NCBI RefSeq assembly: GCF_902459685.1
Contig: NZ_CABPSF010000002.1
Coordinates: 1,054,001-1,118,000 of the forward strand
Length of the DNA stretch: 64,000 bases
From: Pandoraea iniqua
GTDB lineage: Bacteria; Pseudomonadota; Gammaproteobacteria; Burkholderiales; Burkholderiaceae
Direction of reading: 5' to 3'
In this document: positions 10,501 through 19,113 of the stretch, piece by piece
How the letters are laid out: each line of letters starts with the position of its first letter
How positions within the stretch are numbered: position 1 is the stretch's first letter
Notes under the pieces: generated by a model
Told to the model about the DNA's origin: nothing
Database searches by the model: none
What the model saw: only the letters and a program-made list of their open reading frames with translations
Position numbers and translations under genes: made by a program

Positions 10501-10742
10501 AGCCAGCGGCACCTGCGCCGGCCCCGGCCGAGCCTGCACCCGCAGCGTCCAGCCCCATCGCGCCGCAACTGGCCGATCTGGCGGTGCCTGACGAGTTCCA
10601 CACCAAGCTCGAACTGGCGGCGGCGTATCAGACGATTGGCGACGACGACGGCGCACGCGAGTTGCTCGAAGAAGTCATCGCGGGTGGCGACGAGGCACAA
10701 CAGTCGGTGGCACGCAGCCGTCTGGCAGAACTCGGAAAGTGA
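7518..10742 (+). CDS. fimV: FimV/HubP-family polar hub protein
   Basis: Large protein of 1074 aa with the FimV layout. An N-terminal signal-like segment is followed by the periplasmic FimV domain (AAEFGPQQVRSAAGQPLRA near residues 40-58), a LysM-like peptidoglycan-binding stretch (TVERGDSLSSIAREF, about residues 228-280), a short coiled coil (about 371-420), an Ala/Asn-rich tandem repeat (448-474) and a single membrane helix (about 548-566) ending in RRRR. A long acidic Ala/Glu-rich cytoplasmic region ends in the FimV C-terminal domain (about 1023-1074, KLELAAAYQTIGDDDGARELL). Family members organise the cell pole, type IV pili and twitching. The start is GTG with no strong ribosome site, so the exact start is uncertain. 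Confidence 0.9.
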   Translation: MRKYSIGKRANSSRNSSRNSFRLTAAAAVLWSLGLLNAGAAEFGPQQVRSAAGQPLRAVIVLGNVSQAEADGLSVKLAGRDAFRQAGLRYDPTLEKISVSVSPTGGREAGYSGTYLVHVDSAEPISTSFLDLLLVLEWRTGRQSNAVTLSAIPEASAAQPQAVVPAAAAASAAPNAAASLPAQGSASGQSNESNASNASTPPNQATRPGNATNARPAAAASNPSADGARTVERGDSLSSIAREFTGGEGGTTLAQMMTALFESNRSAFIGNDPNRLRQGATLARPSDAQVQEVPPTQARKFVSAAREQFDAYRARLAESTAQQAAPANGRSAQGAIEAGKAPEAAAPAARDELKLSRPGKGRGAGKTGNGEEEQIAQGKAQTEAQGRVNELQKNVADLQKLLAMKNQAVANLEEQAAAASGATAQDKSANTVKGKDAANATAKDAKPAANAANAANAANAANAANAASAANAGNATATAANDANASGAAAEGASAATAAASASDAAAQAVVASEAAASATQAASAATAETKPAPNASMNWRAVRDNPYVLPGAGVLVVLMGLWWLMRRRRAEPPVGQDGPYDDGRDGRDGSDGRAPHDGPQGVEPQLSQGGSTVAGVVTGAAVATGAAGAAAMYAAHQAEADEHLHPSADDTWAEPAEPTEPAEPTEGEGIAALEAEHPDATAAGAALPGEWDAEQEHLTDELADQAHETLADTPEAFATPLAAPAHDVAEEPVADAASEPEINWDDAFAEQAGEVPVAQTPHDDPAAASLSALEALGAAAAVGGVAAASAHTAEPVVEPQNGVAGMLGDLDLGLPGQPAHVGTIASGALPSLSNGSSVQFTMAPQAGEAHIHAPSGDQGDFDSDDGELSDADFDAALKAAAESPRSYTDSAHEAPSLKPMSFDLSDFSLDLKGDDASATTIAPAFVSAPTLPAATGDEALVEHDAFAQPAPSTGYAPHATPSAQTWAHAVAEDVAEAAAPSQSPAVPAVAPPPEPAAPAPAPAEPAPAASSPIAPQLADLAVPDEFHTKLELAAAYQTIGDDDGARELLEEVIAGGDEAQQSVARSRLAELGK
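8085..8120 (+). repeat. 9-bp tandem repeat inside fimV (Ser-Asn rich)
   Basis: TCGAACGAA, TCGAACGCA and TCGAACGCA lie head to tail at 8085-8111, followed by a partial fourth unit. They encode repeated Ser-Asn-(Glu/Ala) triplets in the linker between the FimV domain and the LysM-like region. Confidence 0.7.
8859..8939 (+). repeat. 9-bp tandem repeat inside fimV (Ala-Ala-Asn array)
   Basis: Nine consecutive 9-bp units of the form GCx-GCx-AAy encode (Ala-Ala-Asn) repeats, with Ala-Ala-Ser in unit 7 and Ala-Gly-Asn in unit 9. The central units GCCGCTAAT are identical, so the tract could gain or lose units by slippage without shifting the frame. It lies in the low-complexity linker before the membrane helix. 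Confidence 0.85.
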
Positions 10743-10873
10743 CGAAAACGGCGTGAAAATCGACGTCAGGCGCGAGGCTGAACACCGCCGAATCTCCTGA
10801 TCGTCCGCAAAGACATAGCAACACAGTGACGCCGACAGCGAGCGGCGAACACACCACAGGTTGACCGTAGTTT

Positions 10874-10903
10874 CGGGCGCTCGTAGGTTGGGCGCCCGTT
10901 TTT
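10874..10903 (+). terminator. Intrinsic terminator after fimV
   Basis: CGGGCGC at 10874-10880 pairs with GCGCCCG at 10892-10898 around an 11-base loop, followed by TTTTTCTTTT. It lies between fimV and truA, so truA probably has its own promoter or relies on read-through. Confidence 0.65.
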
Positions 10904-10940
10904 CTTTTACCGCAGGCGTGCCGTTGGGCGCGCATCAGAT

Positions 10941-11753
10941 ATGCGAATCGCACTGGGCATCCACTACGACGGCACGGCGTTTTCCGGCTGGCAATCGCAG
11001 CCGCACGGCAACACCGTGCAGCAGGCGCTTGAATCCGCGTTGCGCGAATTCGGCGGCGTCGCGCTGCCGACCACCGTGGCCGGACGCACCGATACGGGCG
11101 TGCACGGCATCGGACAGGTGGTGCATTTCGACACCGAACTCGACCGGGCGATGTTCTCGTGGGTGCGCGGCGTGAACGCGTTTCTGCCGAAGACCGTGGC
11201 CGTGCAATGGGCCCAGGCGATGCCCGACGACTTTCACGCGCGCTTCATCGCGTTCGAGCGCACGTATTTTTACGTGCTCTACGTGCATCCGGTGCGCTCG
11301 CCGTTGCTCGAAGGCCGTTGCGGGTGGCTGCACACGCCGCTCGATCTCGATGCCATGCGCACCGCCGGTCAGGCGCTGGTCGGCGAACACGATTTCTCGG
11401 CGTTTCGCTCGTCCGAATGTCAGGCCAAGACGCCAGTGAAGCATCTGTACGCGATCGATATCGAACAGCAGGGCAACTTCTTCGTGTTCCGCTTCCGCGC
11501 GAGCGCGTTCCTGCATCACATGGTGCGCAACATCATGGGCTGTCTGGTCGCGATCGGCCGGGGGCGGCAGTCGGCGGACTGGATGGCTGCCGTGCTGGAG
11601 AGCCGCGACCGCCGTCAGGCCGCGCCGACCTTCATGCCCGATGGCTTGTATCTCGCACGCGTGGGGTATCCTGAGCGCTTCGCAGTGCCCGAGCCCAACT
11701 GGGCGGCGTGGCCGTTCCCGATGCCGTGGGCACAAGACGGAACCCCTTCATGA
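10941..11753 (+). CDS. truA: tRNA pseudouridine(38-40) synthase
   Basis: Converts uridines 38-40 of the tRNA anticodon stem-loop to pseudouridine. The 270 aa protein has the TruA start [17 protein letters not shown] and the catalytic aspartate D51 in GRTDTGVHG. Its last four bases overlap the trpF start (ATGA), so the two are translationally coupled. The truA-trpF-trpB-trpA order is conserved in betaproteobacteria and gammaproteobacterial pseudomonads. Confidence 0.98.
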   Translation: MRIALGIHYDGTAFSGWQSQPHGNTVQQALESALREFGGVALPTTVAGRTDTGVHGIGQVVHFDTELDRAMFSWVRGVNAFLPKTVAVQWAQAMPDDFHARFIAFERTYFYVLYVHPVRSPLLEGRCGWLHTPLDLDAMRTAGQALVGEHDFSAFRSSECQAKTPVKHLYAIDIEQQGNFFVFRFRASAFLHHMVRNIMGCLVAIGRGRQSADWMAAVLESRDRRQAAPTFMPDGLYLARVGYPERFAVPEPNWAAWPFPMPWAQDGTPS

Positions 11754-12406
11754 CGACTCGCACCCGAATCAAGATTTGCGGCCTCTCGCAGCCGACGGAC
11801 GTCGACCACGCGGTCGCGCTCGGCGTCGATGCCATTGGCCTCGTGTTTTACCCGCCCAGCCCGCGCTACGTCGATCTCGCGCGCGCTGCCGAACTGGCCC
11901 GCCGGGTACCGCCGTATGTCAGCGTGGTGGGGTTGTTCGTCAACGCTACGGCCGATGACATCGCGCGTACCGTCGAGGCCGTGCCGCTGACCACGTTGCA
12001 GTTCCACGGCGACGAAACGCCCGAAGTCTGCGCCGCGTTGGCGGCTGCCGCAGGGCACCGTCCGTACACGCGTGCCATGCGTATTGGCCCGGAGACGAAA
12101 GACAGTAGCGATTTGCTACAATTCGCAAACGCATACGCCGCCGCGCAAGGTATTTTGCTGGATGCCCTCGTTGAGGGCTACGGGGGCGGGGGAAAGGTTT
12201 TCGATTGGTCACTTATTCCAAAAGACATCGCGCGTCGGGCCGTTTTGAGTGGTGGCTTGAACGCACACAACGTTGCTGAGGCAATCCGCCAAGTGACGCC
12301 GTACGCCGTCGACGTGTCGAGCGGTGTTGAGGCGTCACGGGGCGTGAAAGATCCCGCCCGAATGACGGCGTTCGTGCGCGCAGTGCGCGCTGCCGACGCC
12401 GAATAG
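11750..12406 (+). CDS. trpF: Phosphoribosylanthranilate isomerase
   Basis: Isomerises N-(5-phosphoribosyl)anthranilate in tryptophan synthesis. With the ATG that overlaps the truA stop, the protein is 218 aa. It begins with [12 protein letters not shown], carrying the catalytic cysteine in KICG, and shows the LQFHGDE strand and the phosphate-binding LSGGL near the C-terminus. An in-frame start 42 bp upstream inside truA would add residues without family match, so the overlapping ATG is preferred. trpB follows after 59 bp. Confidence 0.97.
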   Translation: MTTRTRIKICGLSQPTDVDHAVALGVDAIGLVFYPPSPRYVDLARAAELARRVPPYVSVVGLFVNATADDIARTVEAVPLTTLQFHGDETPEVCAALAAAAGHRPYTRAMRIGPETKDSSDLLQFANAYAAAQGILLDALVEGYGGGGKVFDWSLIPKDIARRAVLSGGLNAHNVAEAIRQVTPYAVDVSSGVEASRGVKDPARMTAFVRAVRAADAE

Positions 12407-12465
12407 CAACCTGCCGGGGCGCCCGCAAGGGGCTGCACACCCGGTTACTGCGAAGAGTGACGACC

Positions 12466-13665
12466 ATGTACGATTTGCCCGATGCCCGTGGCCACTTTGG
12501 CCAATATGGCGGTGTTTTTGTTGCCGAGACGCTGATTCACGCGCTCGACGAGCTGCGTGAGGCTTACGCCAAATACCAGCACGATCCCGCCTTTCTCGAA
12601 GAATTCAATTACGAACTGAAGCACTACGTCGGCCGTCCGTCGCCGATTTATCACGCCAAGCGCTGGAGCAGCGAACTGGGCGGTGCACAGGTCTATCTGA
12701 AGCGCGAAGACCTGAACCACACCGGCGCGCACAAGGTGAACAACGTGATCGGGCAGGCGCTGCTCGCCCGCCGTATGGGCAAGCGCCGCGTCATTGCCGA
12801 GACCGGTGCTGGTCAGCACGGCGTGGCCACCGCAACCATCGCGGCGCGTTTCGGTATGGAATGCGTCGTCTACATGGGCGCGGAAGACGTTAAGCGTCAG
12901 GCCGCCAACGTCTATCGCATGCAGTTGCTCGGTGCGACCGTCGTGCCCGTCGAATCGGGTTCGAAGACGCTCAAAGATGCGCTCAACGAAGCCATGCGCG
13001 ACTGGGTGACGAACGTCGAAAGCACGTTCTACATCATCGGCACCGTGGCCGGTCCGCACCCGTACCCGATGCTCGTGCGCGACTTCCAGCGCGTGATCGG
13101 CGACGAATGCAAGGTGCAGATGCCTGAGCTCGCCGGCCGTCAGCCGGATTACGTGCTCGCCTGCGTGGGCGGTGGCTCCAATGCCATGGGCATCTTCTAT
13201 CCGTATATCGATCTGCCCGAAGTGAAGCTCGTGGGCGTGGAAGCGGCGGGCGACGGCATCGAAACCGGCCGTCACGCGGCGTCGATCATCGGTGGTACGC
13301 CCGGCGTGCTGCACGGCAACCGCACGTATCTGCTGCAAGACGCCAATGGTCAGATCACCGAGACGCATTCGATCTCGGCCGGTCTCGACTATCCGGGTGT
13401 CGGCCCCGAGCATGCGTGGTTGCACGACATCCATCGCGCTGAATACGTGGGTATCACCGATACCGAAGCCCTCAGGGCATTCCATGACTGCTGCCGGATC
13501 GAGGGCATCATTCCCGCACTGGAGTCGAGCCACGCGCTCGCTTATGCGTGCAAGCTTGCGCCCACACTGAGCCGTGACCAGATCGTTCTGGTCAACCTCT
13601 CGGGACGGGGCGACAAGGACATGCATACCGTGATGGCGTTGGCCAAGCCGGCCAGCGACGCCTGA
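12466..13665 (+). CDS. trpB: Tryptophan synthase beta chain
   Basis: PLP enzyme that joins indole and serine to make tryptophan. The 399 aa product carries the PLP lysine K90 in HTGAHKVNN, the phosphate-binding GGGSNAMG, and the catalytic-site AETGAGQHG. The ATG at 12466 is preceded by GAAGAG at a good distance; a GTG nine bases upstream is a weaker alternative. It is separated from trpA by a DNA methyltransferase gene, an arrangement seen in other Burkholderiales. Confidence 0.98.
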   Translation: MYDLPDARGHFGQYGGVFVAETLIHALDELREAYAKYQHDPAFLEEFNYELKHYVGRPSPIYHAKRWSSELGGAQVYLKREDLNHTGAHKVNNVIGQALLARRMGKRRVIAETGAGQHGVATATIAARFGMECVVYMGAEDVKRQAANVYRMQLLGATVVPVESGSKTLKDALNEAMRDWVTNVESTFYIIGTVAGPHPYPMLVRDFQRVIGDECKVQMPELAGRQPDYVLACVGGGSNAMGIFYPYIDLPEVKLVGVEAAGDGIETGRHAASIIGGTPGVLHGNRTYLLQDANGQITETHSISAGLDYPGVGPEHAWLHDIHRAEYVGITDTEALRAFHDCCRIEGIIPALESSHALAYACKLAPTLSRDQIVLVNLSGRGDKDMHTVMALAKPASDA

Positions 13666-13711
13666 GCGGCGCCGCGAGACTCCACCGATTCGACAGGTAA
13701 CCAGAACCAGC

Positions 13712-14674
13712 ATGACCGACCGCAACGCGCCGCCGCAAGAGACCATCGCTCAGGGCGAGGCACAAAATGACGTCCTCGGGACTGCGCGTCCCGCTCGTCC
13801 TGTTGATGCCACCGAAGCCGCGGCTGCGCGTCTCGAAGCCATGGAGGCGGCCGGCGAGCTTCGCGCGCGCTGGGCGCCGGGCGACATTGCCCTACGTCAT
13901 GCCGACTTCCTGCAACACGTGCATGAACTGCCGGACGGGTCCGTCGACCTGATTCTTGCCGACCCGCCGTATGGGCTGGGCAAGGATTACGGCAACGACT
14001 CCGACAAGCGTTCGGGCGAGGACTTTCTCGGCTGGACGTACGGCTGGCTCGAGGCGGCGATTCCGAAACTCGCGCCGCGCGGCTCGCTGTATCTGTTCTG
14101 CACGTGGCAATACGCCCCCGAGCTGTTCGTGTTCCTCAAGCAGCGCATGCTGATGATCAACGAGATCATCTGGGATCGCCGCGTACCGAGCATGGGCGGC
14201 AGCACGCGACGCTTTTCGTCGGTGCACGACAACATCGGCTTCTTCGCGATTTCGAAAGACTATTACTTCGATCTCGACGCCGTGCGCGTGCCTTACGACG
14301 CCGCGACGAAGAAGGCGCGCTCGCGTCGCATCTTCGAGGGCAGCAAGTGGCTGGAACTCGGTTACAACCCCAAGGATCTGTGGTCCATCTCGCGATTGCA
14401 CCGGCAAGACCCCGAACGCGTCGATCATCCGACGCAGAAACCGCTGCATATCATCGAGCGCATGGTGCTGTCGAGCTGCCCGCCCGGCGGCCTCGTGCTT
14501 GACCCGTTTATGGGCAGTGGCACGACTGCCGTGGCCTGCGCGCTGCACGGCCGGCGTTTCGTCGGCTTCGAGCTGAACGCGCACTACCACGCGCTCGCCA
14601 ACCAACGACTTCAGAGACTTTCCGATCATGTCCCGCATTCAAGCGACGTTCCAAGCCTTGCAAGCGCAGGGTAA
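13712..14674 (+). CDS. Orphan DNA methyltransferase (beta-class, N4/N6 type)
   Basis: A 320 aa site-specific DNA methyltransferase. The catalytic motif DPPY is at residues 84-87 and the S-adenosylmethionine-binding motif DPFMGSGTT at residues 264-272. This catalytic-before-binding order defines beta-class enzymes that methylate adenine N6 or cytosine N4. The central region ([20 protein letters not shown]) probably includes target recognition. There is no restriction gene nearby, so it is an orphan or regulatory methylase. It lies between trpB and trpA and overlaps trpA by 47 bases. A Burkholderia cenocepacia enzyme in what I recall as the same context is reported to modify GTWWAC; whether this one shares that site cannot be told from sequence alone. 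Confidence 0.93.
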   Translation: MTDRNAPPQETIAQGEAQNDVLGTARPARPVDATEAAAARLEAMEAAGELRARWAPGDIALRHADFLQHVHELPDGSVDLILADPPYGLGKDYGNDSDKRSGEDFLGWTYGWLEAAIPKLAPRGSLYLFCTWQYAPELFVFLKQRMLMINEIIWDRRVPSMGGSTRRFSSVHDNIGFFAISKDYYFDLDAVRVPYDAATKKARSRRIFEGSKWLELGYNPKDLWSISRLHRQDPERVDHPTQKPLHIIERMVLSSCPPGGLVLDPFMGSGTTAVACALHGRRFVGFELNAHYHALANQRLQRLSDHVPHSSDVPSLASAG

Positions 14675-15452
14675 GAAGGGCCTCATTCCGTTCATTACCG
14701 CCGGTGACCCCGAGCCGGGCTGGACGGTCAAACTGATGCATGCACTGGCCGATAACGGCGCCGACGTCATCGAACTCGGCGTGCCGTTTTCCGACCCGAT
14801 GGCCGACGGTCCGGTGATTCAGCGCGCGTCCGAGCGCGCGTTGGCACGTGGCGTGAGCCTCGCCGAGGTGCTCGGCTACGTGGCTGCATTCCGCCAGACC
14901 AACGACCGCACCCCGATCGTGCTGATGGGCTACGCCAATCCCATCGAGGCGATGGGGCTCGACGCCTTTGCCGAACGGGCAGCGGCGGCCGGGGTGGACG
15001 GCGTGCTGGTGGTCGACTACCCGCCTGAGGAAGCCGAGGAATACGCCGGTGCCATGCGCGCCCGCGGTATCGATCCGATCTTCCTGCTGGCGCCGACCTC
15101 GACCGACGCGCGCATTGCCGCCGTGGCTAAGCAGGCGAGCGGCTATCTGTACTACGTCTCGCTCAAGGGTGTGACCGGTGCGGCGAGCCTCGATCTGGAC
15201 AGCGTGGCCGCGAAAATCCCCCAGATCAAGGCGGTGGCACCGTTGCCGGTGGGTGTGGGCTTCGGTATTCGCGATGCCGAAACGGCCCGTGCCATCTCGG
15301 GCGTGGCCGATGCCGTGGTGATCGGCAGTGCCATCGTGCAACGGCTTGAAAACACGCCGCGTGATCTGGAAGGCCAGAACGCGGTAAAATCGCTGGCTGA
15401 ATTCATCGGCGAAATCCGTCAGGCGCTCGACGAGGGCCTGCCAGCGCGGTAA
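14628..15452 (+). CDS. trpA: Tryptophan synthase alpha chain
   Basis: Cleaves indole-3-glycerol phosphate to indole, which is channelled to TrpB. The 274 aa protein begins [28 protein letters not shown], with the catalytic glutamate in [11 protein letters not shown] and the TIM-barrel phosphate site VGVGFGIRD. Its ATG lies inside the 3' end of the methyltransferase gene, which couples their translation. A strong hairpin follows before accD. Confidence 0.98.
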   Translation: MSRIQATFQALQAQGKKGLIPFITAGDPEPGWTVKLMHALADNGADVIELGVPFSDPMADGPVIQRASERALARGVSLAEVLGYVAAFRQTNDRTPIVLMGYANPIEAMGLDAFAERAAAAGVDGVLVVDYPPEEAEEYAGAMRARGIDPIFLLAPTSTDARIAAVAKQASGYLYYVSLKGVTGAASLDLDSVAAKIPQIKAVAPLPVGVGFGIRDAETARAISGVADAVVIGSAIVQRLENTPRDLEGQNAVKSLAEFIGEIRQALDEGLPAR

Positions 15453-15522
15453 CACGCGCGGCCGGGTGGGGTATCATCCCGCCGATGAAACGCTGAATTG
15501 AAACGGCCGTCAGGCCGCTAAG

Positions 15523-15550
15523 ACGCCCGTCCCCGCCCGGGGGCGGGCGT
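15523..15550 (+). terminator. Hairpin after trpA
   Basis: A 12-bp stem (15523-15534 with 15539-15550, one T-G pair) closes on a GCCC loop and is followed only by TTTG, seven bases before the accD ribosome-binding AAGGAG. It may partly terminate the trp transcript; the weak T-run suggests read-through into accD. Confidence 0.45.
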
Positions 15551-15566
15551 TTGCCAAGGAGAAACT

Positions 15567-16442
15567 ATGAGCTGGCTCGATAAGCTGCTGCCCCCGAAGA
15601 TCAAGCAAACCGATCCGACGCAGCGCAACAAGAGCATCCCGGAAGGGCTGTGGATCAAGTGCCCGTCGTGCGAAGCCGTGCTGTATCGCAACGACGTGGA
15701 AGCCAATCTGCATGTCTGCCCGAAGTGCGACCATCACATGCGCATCGGTGCGCGCGCCCGTCTGGACGCGTTGCTCGATCCGGAAGGCCGCTACGAGCTG
15801 GGTCAGGAAATCGTGCCGGTCGACGCGCTCAAGTTCAAGGACAGCCGCAAGTACCCGGACCGCATCAAAGAAGCCATGGACGACACGGGTGAAACCGACG
15901 CCATGGTCGTGATGGGCGGGGCGATCCACACGCTGCCGGTGGTGGTGGCGTGCTTCGAGTTCGCGTTCATGGCCGGTTCGATGGGTTCGGTGGTCGGCGA
16001 GCGCTTCGTGCGCGGTGCGCAGAATGCGCTGGAGCAGGGCGTGCCGTTCATCTGCGTGACCGCTTCGGGCGGTGCGCGTATGCAGGAAAGCCTGCTTTCG
16101 CTGATGCAGATGGCCAAGACCACGGCCATGCTGACCAAGCTGGCCGATGCCAAGCTGCCGTTCATCTCGGTGCTGACCGACCCGACGATGGGTGGCGTGT
16201 CGGCAAGCTTCGCCTTCTTGGGCGACGTGGTGATGGCCGAGCCGAAGGCGCTGATCGGGTTTGCCGGTCCGCGCGTGATCGAACAGACCGTGCGTGAAAA
16301 GCTGCCGGAAGGTTTCCAGCGTTCGGAGTTCCTGCTGCAAAAGGGCGCGATCGACATGATCGTCGACCGCCGCAAGATGCGCGAAGAAATCGCACGTCTG
16401 ATCGCACTGATGCAGTGCCAGCCGGCTGACGCGGTGGCCTGA
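15567..16442 (+). CDS. accD: Acetyl-CoA carboxylase carboxyltransferase subunit beta
   Basis: Beta half of the carboxyltransferase that makes malonyl-CoA for fatty acid synthesis; the alpha half accA is at 46.7 kb in this window. The 291 aa protein has the N-terminal four-cysteine zinc ribbon (CPSC...CPKC, residues 28-50) and the crotonase-like carboxyltransferase blocks [10 protein letters not shown] and [18 protein letters not shown] precedes the ATG. The trpA-accD-folC order is widely conserved in proteobacteria. Confidence 0.98.
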   Translation: MSWLDKLLPPKIKQTDPTQRNKSIPEGLWIKCPSCEAVLYRNDVEANLHVCPKCDHHMRIGARARLDALLDPEGRYELGQEIVPVDALKFKDSRKYPDRIKEAMDDTGETDAMVVMGGAIHTLPVVVACFEFAFMAGSMGSVVGERFVRGAQNALEQGVPFICVTASGGARMQESLLSLMQMAKTTAMLTKLADAKLPFISVLTDPTMGGVSASFAFLGDVVMAEPKALIGFAGPRVIEQTVREKLPEGFQRSEFLLQKGAIDMIVDRRKMREEIARLIALMQCQPADAVA

Positions 16443-16469
16443 TGGGGGGCGCGCCGCACCGCTGCACTC

Positions 16470-16521
16470 CGGTGAAGCGTTGCGGTGAAGCACCACGGCG
16501 AAACACTGCGGCATGGCGTTG
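16470..16521 (+). repeat. Degenerate 13-bp tandem repeat between accD and folC
   Basis: Four adjacent 13-mers: CGGTGAAGCGTTG, CGGTGAAGCACCA, CGGCGAAACACTG and CGGCATGGCGTTG. All begin with CGG and keep a purine-rich middle. The stretch sits in the 234-bp gap between accD and folC with no convincing reading frame. Confidence 0.6.
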
Positions 16522-16631
16522 CAACGTTCGGTATGCCGCCCCCAAGGCGCGTGCATCGGCGTAAAATGGCGCCACGCCACGCAGTGCCACGTACGTGTCA
16601 CCCAAGTCATTGCATTACTTAGCAGCATCTC

Positions 16632-16662
16632 AAGCGCGGACGTTCGTCCGCGCTTTGTTTTT
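16632..16662 (+). terminator. Intrinsic terminator upstream of folC
   Basis: AAGCGCGGAC at 16632-16641 pairs perfectly with GTCCGCGCTT at 16646-16655 around a GTTC loop, followed by TGTTTTT. It lies only 15 bases before the folC start codon, so it either ends the accD transcript with folC restarted from overlapping signals, or acts as an attenuator of folC. Confidence 0.7.
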
Positions 16663-16676
16663 CTGCCCGCACATTC

Positions 16677-17975
16677 ATGCCGACATACTCCACTCTCGAC
16701 GCCTGGCTCGCCCATCTTGAAACCGCTCACCCTGTGGGCATCGACATGGGGCTTACGCGCATCGGGCGCGTGAAAGAGGCCCTCGGCCTGCATTTCCCTT
16801 GTCCTGTCTTCACCGTCGGCGGTACCAACGGCAAAGGCTCGACCTGCGCGATTATCGAGGCGATTCTGCTCTCGGCCGGCTATCGCGTCGGCTGCCACAC
16901 CTCGCCGCACCTGCTCACGTTCAACGAGCGCGCCCGCATCAATGGCGAGATCGTCGACGATGCGACGCTGCTGCCGCATTTCGAGGCCGTCGAGCGTGCC
17001 CGCACGAGCTTTGATGAACCCGTCTCGCTCACCTATTTCGAATTCACCACGCTGGCGATCATGCAGATGTTCGCCACTGCGGGCCTCGACGCCGTGATTC
17101 TCGAAGTCGGGCTGGGCGGGCGTCTCGACGCGGTCAACATCATCGACGCCGACTGCGCGGTCATCACCAGCATCGACATCGATCACGCCGAGTATCTGGG
17201 CAACACGCGCGAAGCGATCGCCATCGAGAAGGCGGGCATCTTCCGCGCGGGCAAGCCGGCGGTCTGCGGTGACCCGATGCCGCCCGCCACGCTGGCTGCC
17301 GAAGCCGAACGCATCGGTGCCGACTTCTGGCAATTCGGGCGTGACTTCAACTATCAGGGCGACAAGCAGCAGTGGAGCTACGCAGGGCGCAACATGCGAC
17401 GCCCGGCGCTGGCGTATCCGGCGCTGCGCGGTGCCAACCAGTTGCTGAATGCCTCTGCCGCACTGGCGGCGCTGGAATCGATGCGCTCCGAGCTGCCGGT
17501 GTCGGCGCAGGACATCCGTCTGGGGCTGGCGTCCGTCGAATTGCCGGGACGTTTTCAGGTGCTGCCGGGGCGTCCGGCCGTGGTGCTCGACGTGGCGCAC
17601 AACCCGCACGCGGCCGCCGCGCTGGGCCACAACCTCGACGGCATGGGGTTCTTCCCTTACACCTACGCGGTGTTCGGGGCGATGGCCGACAAGGACATCG
17701 AAGGCGTACTGCGGCACATGGTCGACAAGGTCGATCACTGGCGCGTGTGCGGTTTGCCGACCCCGCGCGCAGCGAGTCCGGAAGTGCTGGAAGAGAAGCT
17801 TCGCGCAGTCGGCTTTGTCGATGACGCCGATCATTCGGTCGAAACCTTCGAATCCCCTGAGAAAGCCTATGCCGCCGCGCTCGAGCAGTGCGGGGAGAAT
17901 GATAGAATTGTGGTTTTTGGATCGTTCTTTACGGTGGCGGGTGTGATGTCGCACCGCAAATTGCAGCGCCACTAA
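16677..17975 (+). CDS. folC: Bifunctional folylpolyglutamate/dihydrofolate synthase
   Basis: ATP-dependent ligase that makes dihydrofolate and adds glutamates to folates. The 432 aa protein has the Mur-ligase P-loop in GGTNGKGSTCA (about residues 48-58), the EVGLGGRLDAVN block and the C-terminal Mur ligase domain segment DVAHNPHAA. The ATG follows the upstream terminator closely. The SPOR protein gene starts 114 bp after the stop. Confidence 0.97.
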   Translation: MPTYSTLDAWLAHLETAHPVGIDMGLTRIGRVKEALGLHFPCPVFTVGGTNGKGSTCAIIEAILLSAGYRVGCHTSPHLLTFNERARINGEIVDDATLLPHFEAVERARTSFDEPVSLTYFEFTTLAIMQMFATAGLDAVILEVGLGGRLDAVNIIDADCAVITSIDIDHAEYLGNTREAIAIEKAGIFRAGKPAVCGDPMPPATLAAEAERIGADFWQFGRDFNYQGDKQQWSYAGRNMRRPALAYPALRGANQLLNASAALAALESMRSELPVSAQDIRLGLASVELPGRFQVLPGRPAVVLDVAHNPHAAAALGHNLDGMGFFPYTYAVFGAMADKDIEGVLRHMVDKVDHWRVCGLPTPRAASPEVLEEKLRAVGFVDDADHSVETFESPEKAYAAALEQCGENDRIVVFGSFFTVAGVMSHRKLQRH

Positions 17976-18089
17976 CGCCTGACGGTGTCATCGTGGTGAC
18001 ATTTTCTTACGAGAAATGTCATGCGCAGGATGCACCAGATGCGCGATGATCAGTCCAACGACGCAAGTTACGACCTGAGCCAAGGGCCT

Positions 18090-19085
18090 ATGGGATTGTT
18101 TTCCTTCCGCAAGAAAGACGCCGAAGCCGTTTCCCCGAAGCGCGGTAGCCGCAAGAGCGGCCGCACCGGCAGCCGTACGGCGGGAGGGGGCGAATACAGC
18201 GAGCACGAGCAACTCGACCCGCTGCTGCCCGAGAAGCAACGCGCGCGCCGCCGTCTGGTAGGCGCGCTGGCGTTGGTGCTCGCGGCCGTCATCATCCTGC
18301 CGATGGTGCTGGCCCCCGAACCCAAGCCGGCGGCCGACGACATCGCGATTCAGATTCCCGGTAAAGATGCCAATTCGCCGCCCGTGCGCGTGAAACCGCA
18401 AGCGGCGGCGCCGTCGACCGATGCGTCGCTCGATAAGGGCGAAGAAGCCGTCGACGGCAACTCGCTCGCGAATAGCGGCAATAGCAGCGGTGGTAGCACC
18501 AACAAGCCGGGTTCGTCCCAGTCACAAGCGGCGGCCGTGCCGCCTGCGCCGACGGGTGTGCCGCCGTCCGCGGCGGTCGCCCCCGTGGTGCCCCTTACAC
18601 CGGTCACGCCGCCTGTCGCGCAGGCCAAGCCGGAATCGAAGCCGGACAGCAAGCCCGAGGTGAAGAAGCCCGAGCAGCACGCCGAGGCGAAGCCTGCGGC
18701 CAAGCCCAGCGATTCGCACGACACGCCCAAGGCGGCCAACAAGCCCGACCTGAACGCTGCCGACCCGATCGCTCAGTTCGCGCAGAACAACAACGCCAAG
18801 CCGGCGGCCAATCACGACAATGCACAAGCCAAAGCGGCGGCACCCGCCGGCAATGGCAAGTATCTGGTGCGCATCGGCGCCTTCTCGACGCAGGACCGTG
18901 CGCAGGCGTGGCTCGTCAAGCTCAAGCTCGTGAACGTGCCGAGCTACATGGTGAAGGGCAACGTCGACGGCCGCGAACTGTACTTGCTGCGTGCCGGTCC
19001 GTTCCCGGACCGCAACAGCGCCGAAGCCGCCAGCAAGAAGATTCGTGATGCCGGTCTGACGGCGATGGTCGCCGAGGCGGGCTGA
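18090..19085 (+). CDS. SPOR-domain membrane protein (DedD-like)
   Basis: Single-pass inner-membrane protein of 331 aa. A short cytoplasmic part (MGLFSFRKK...) is followed by a membrane helix at about residues 56-75, a long Pro/Ala/Lys-rich periplasmic linker, and a C-terminal SPOR domain (about 256-331, KYLVRIGAFSTQDRAQAW...) that binds denuded peptidoglycan at the septum. The folC-dedD-cvpA-purF order is the classic one, so a cell-division role like DedD is the best inference. An in-frame ATG at 18021 would add 23 residues; 18090 is preferred because family members begin MGLFSF. Confidence 0.9.
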   Translation: MGLFSFRKKDAEAVSPKRGSRKSGRTGSRTAGGGEYSEHEQLDPLLPEKQRARRRLVGALALVLAAVIILPMVLAPEPKPAADDIAIQIPGKDANSPPVRVKPQAAAPSTDASLDKGEEAVDGNSLANSGNSSGGSTNKPGSSQSQAAAVPPAPTGVPPSAAVAPVVPLTPVTPPVAQAKPESKPDSKPEVKKPEQHAEAKPAAKPSDSHDTPKAANKPDLNAADPIAQFAQNNNAKPAANHDNAQAKAAAPAGNGKYLVRIGAFSTQDRAQAWLVKLKLVNVPSYMVKGNVDGRELYLLRAGPFPDRNSAEAASKKIRDAGLTAMVAEAG

Positions 19086-19113
19086 GTTGGGTAATTTTGC
19101 GCAGGGCGGTCTG

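Noticed and set aside
12457-12465. GTG start three codons upstream of the chosen trpB start
   Set aside because: The GAAGAG ribosome site overlaps it, so it is too close; the ATG at 12466 fits better.
15510-17972. A very long open frame (over 800 codons) on the minus strand across accD and folC, and similar long minus-strand frames opposite leuD/leuB, fimV and cysS
   Set aside because: They are mirror images of well-identified genes in GC-rich DNA, have biased Arg/His/Val-rich composition and match no protein family.
17997-18021. TGACATTT...AAATGTCA stem between folC and the SPOR gene
   Set aside because: The T-run is missing and one arm runs to the alternative start codon; it could be a weak hairpin but there is too little to support a regulatory call.
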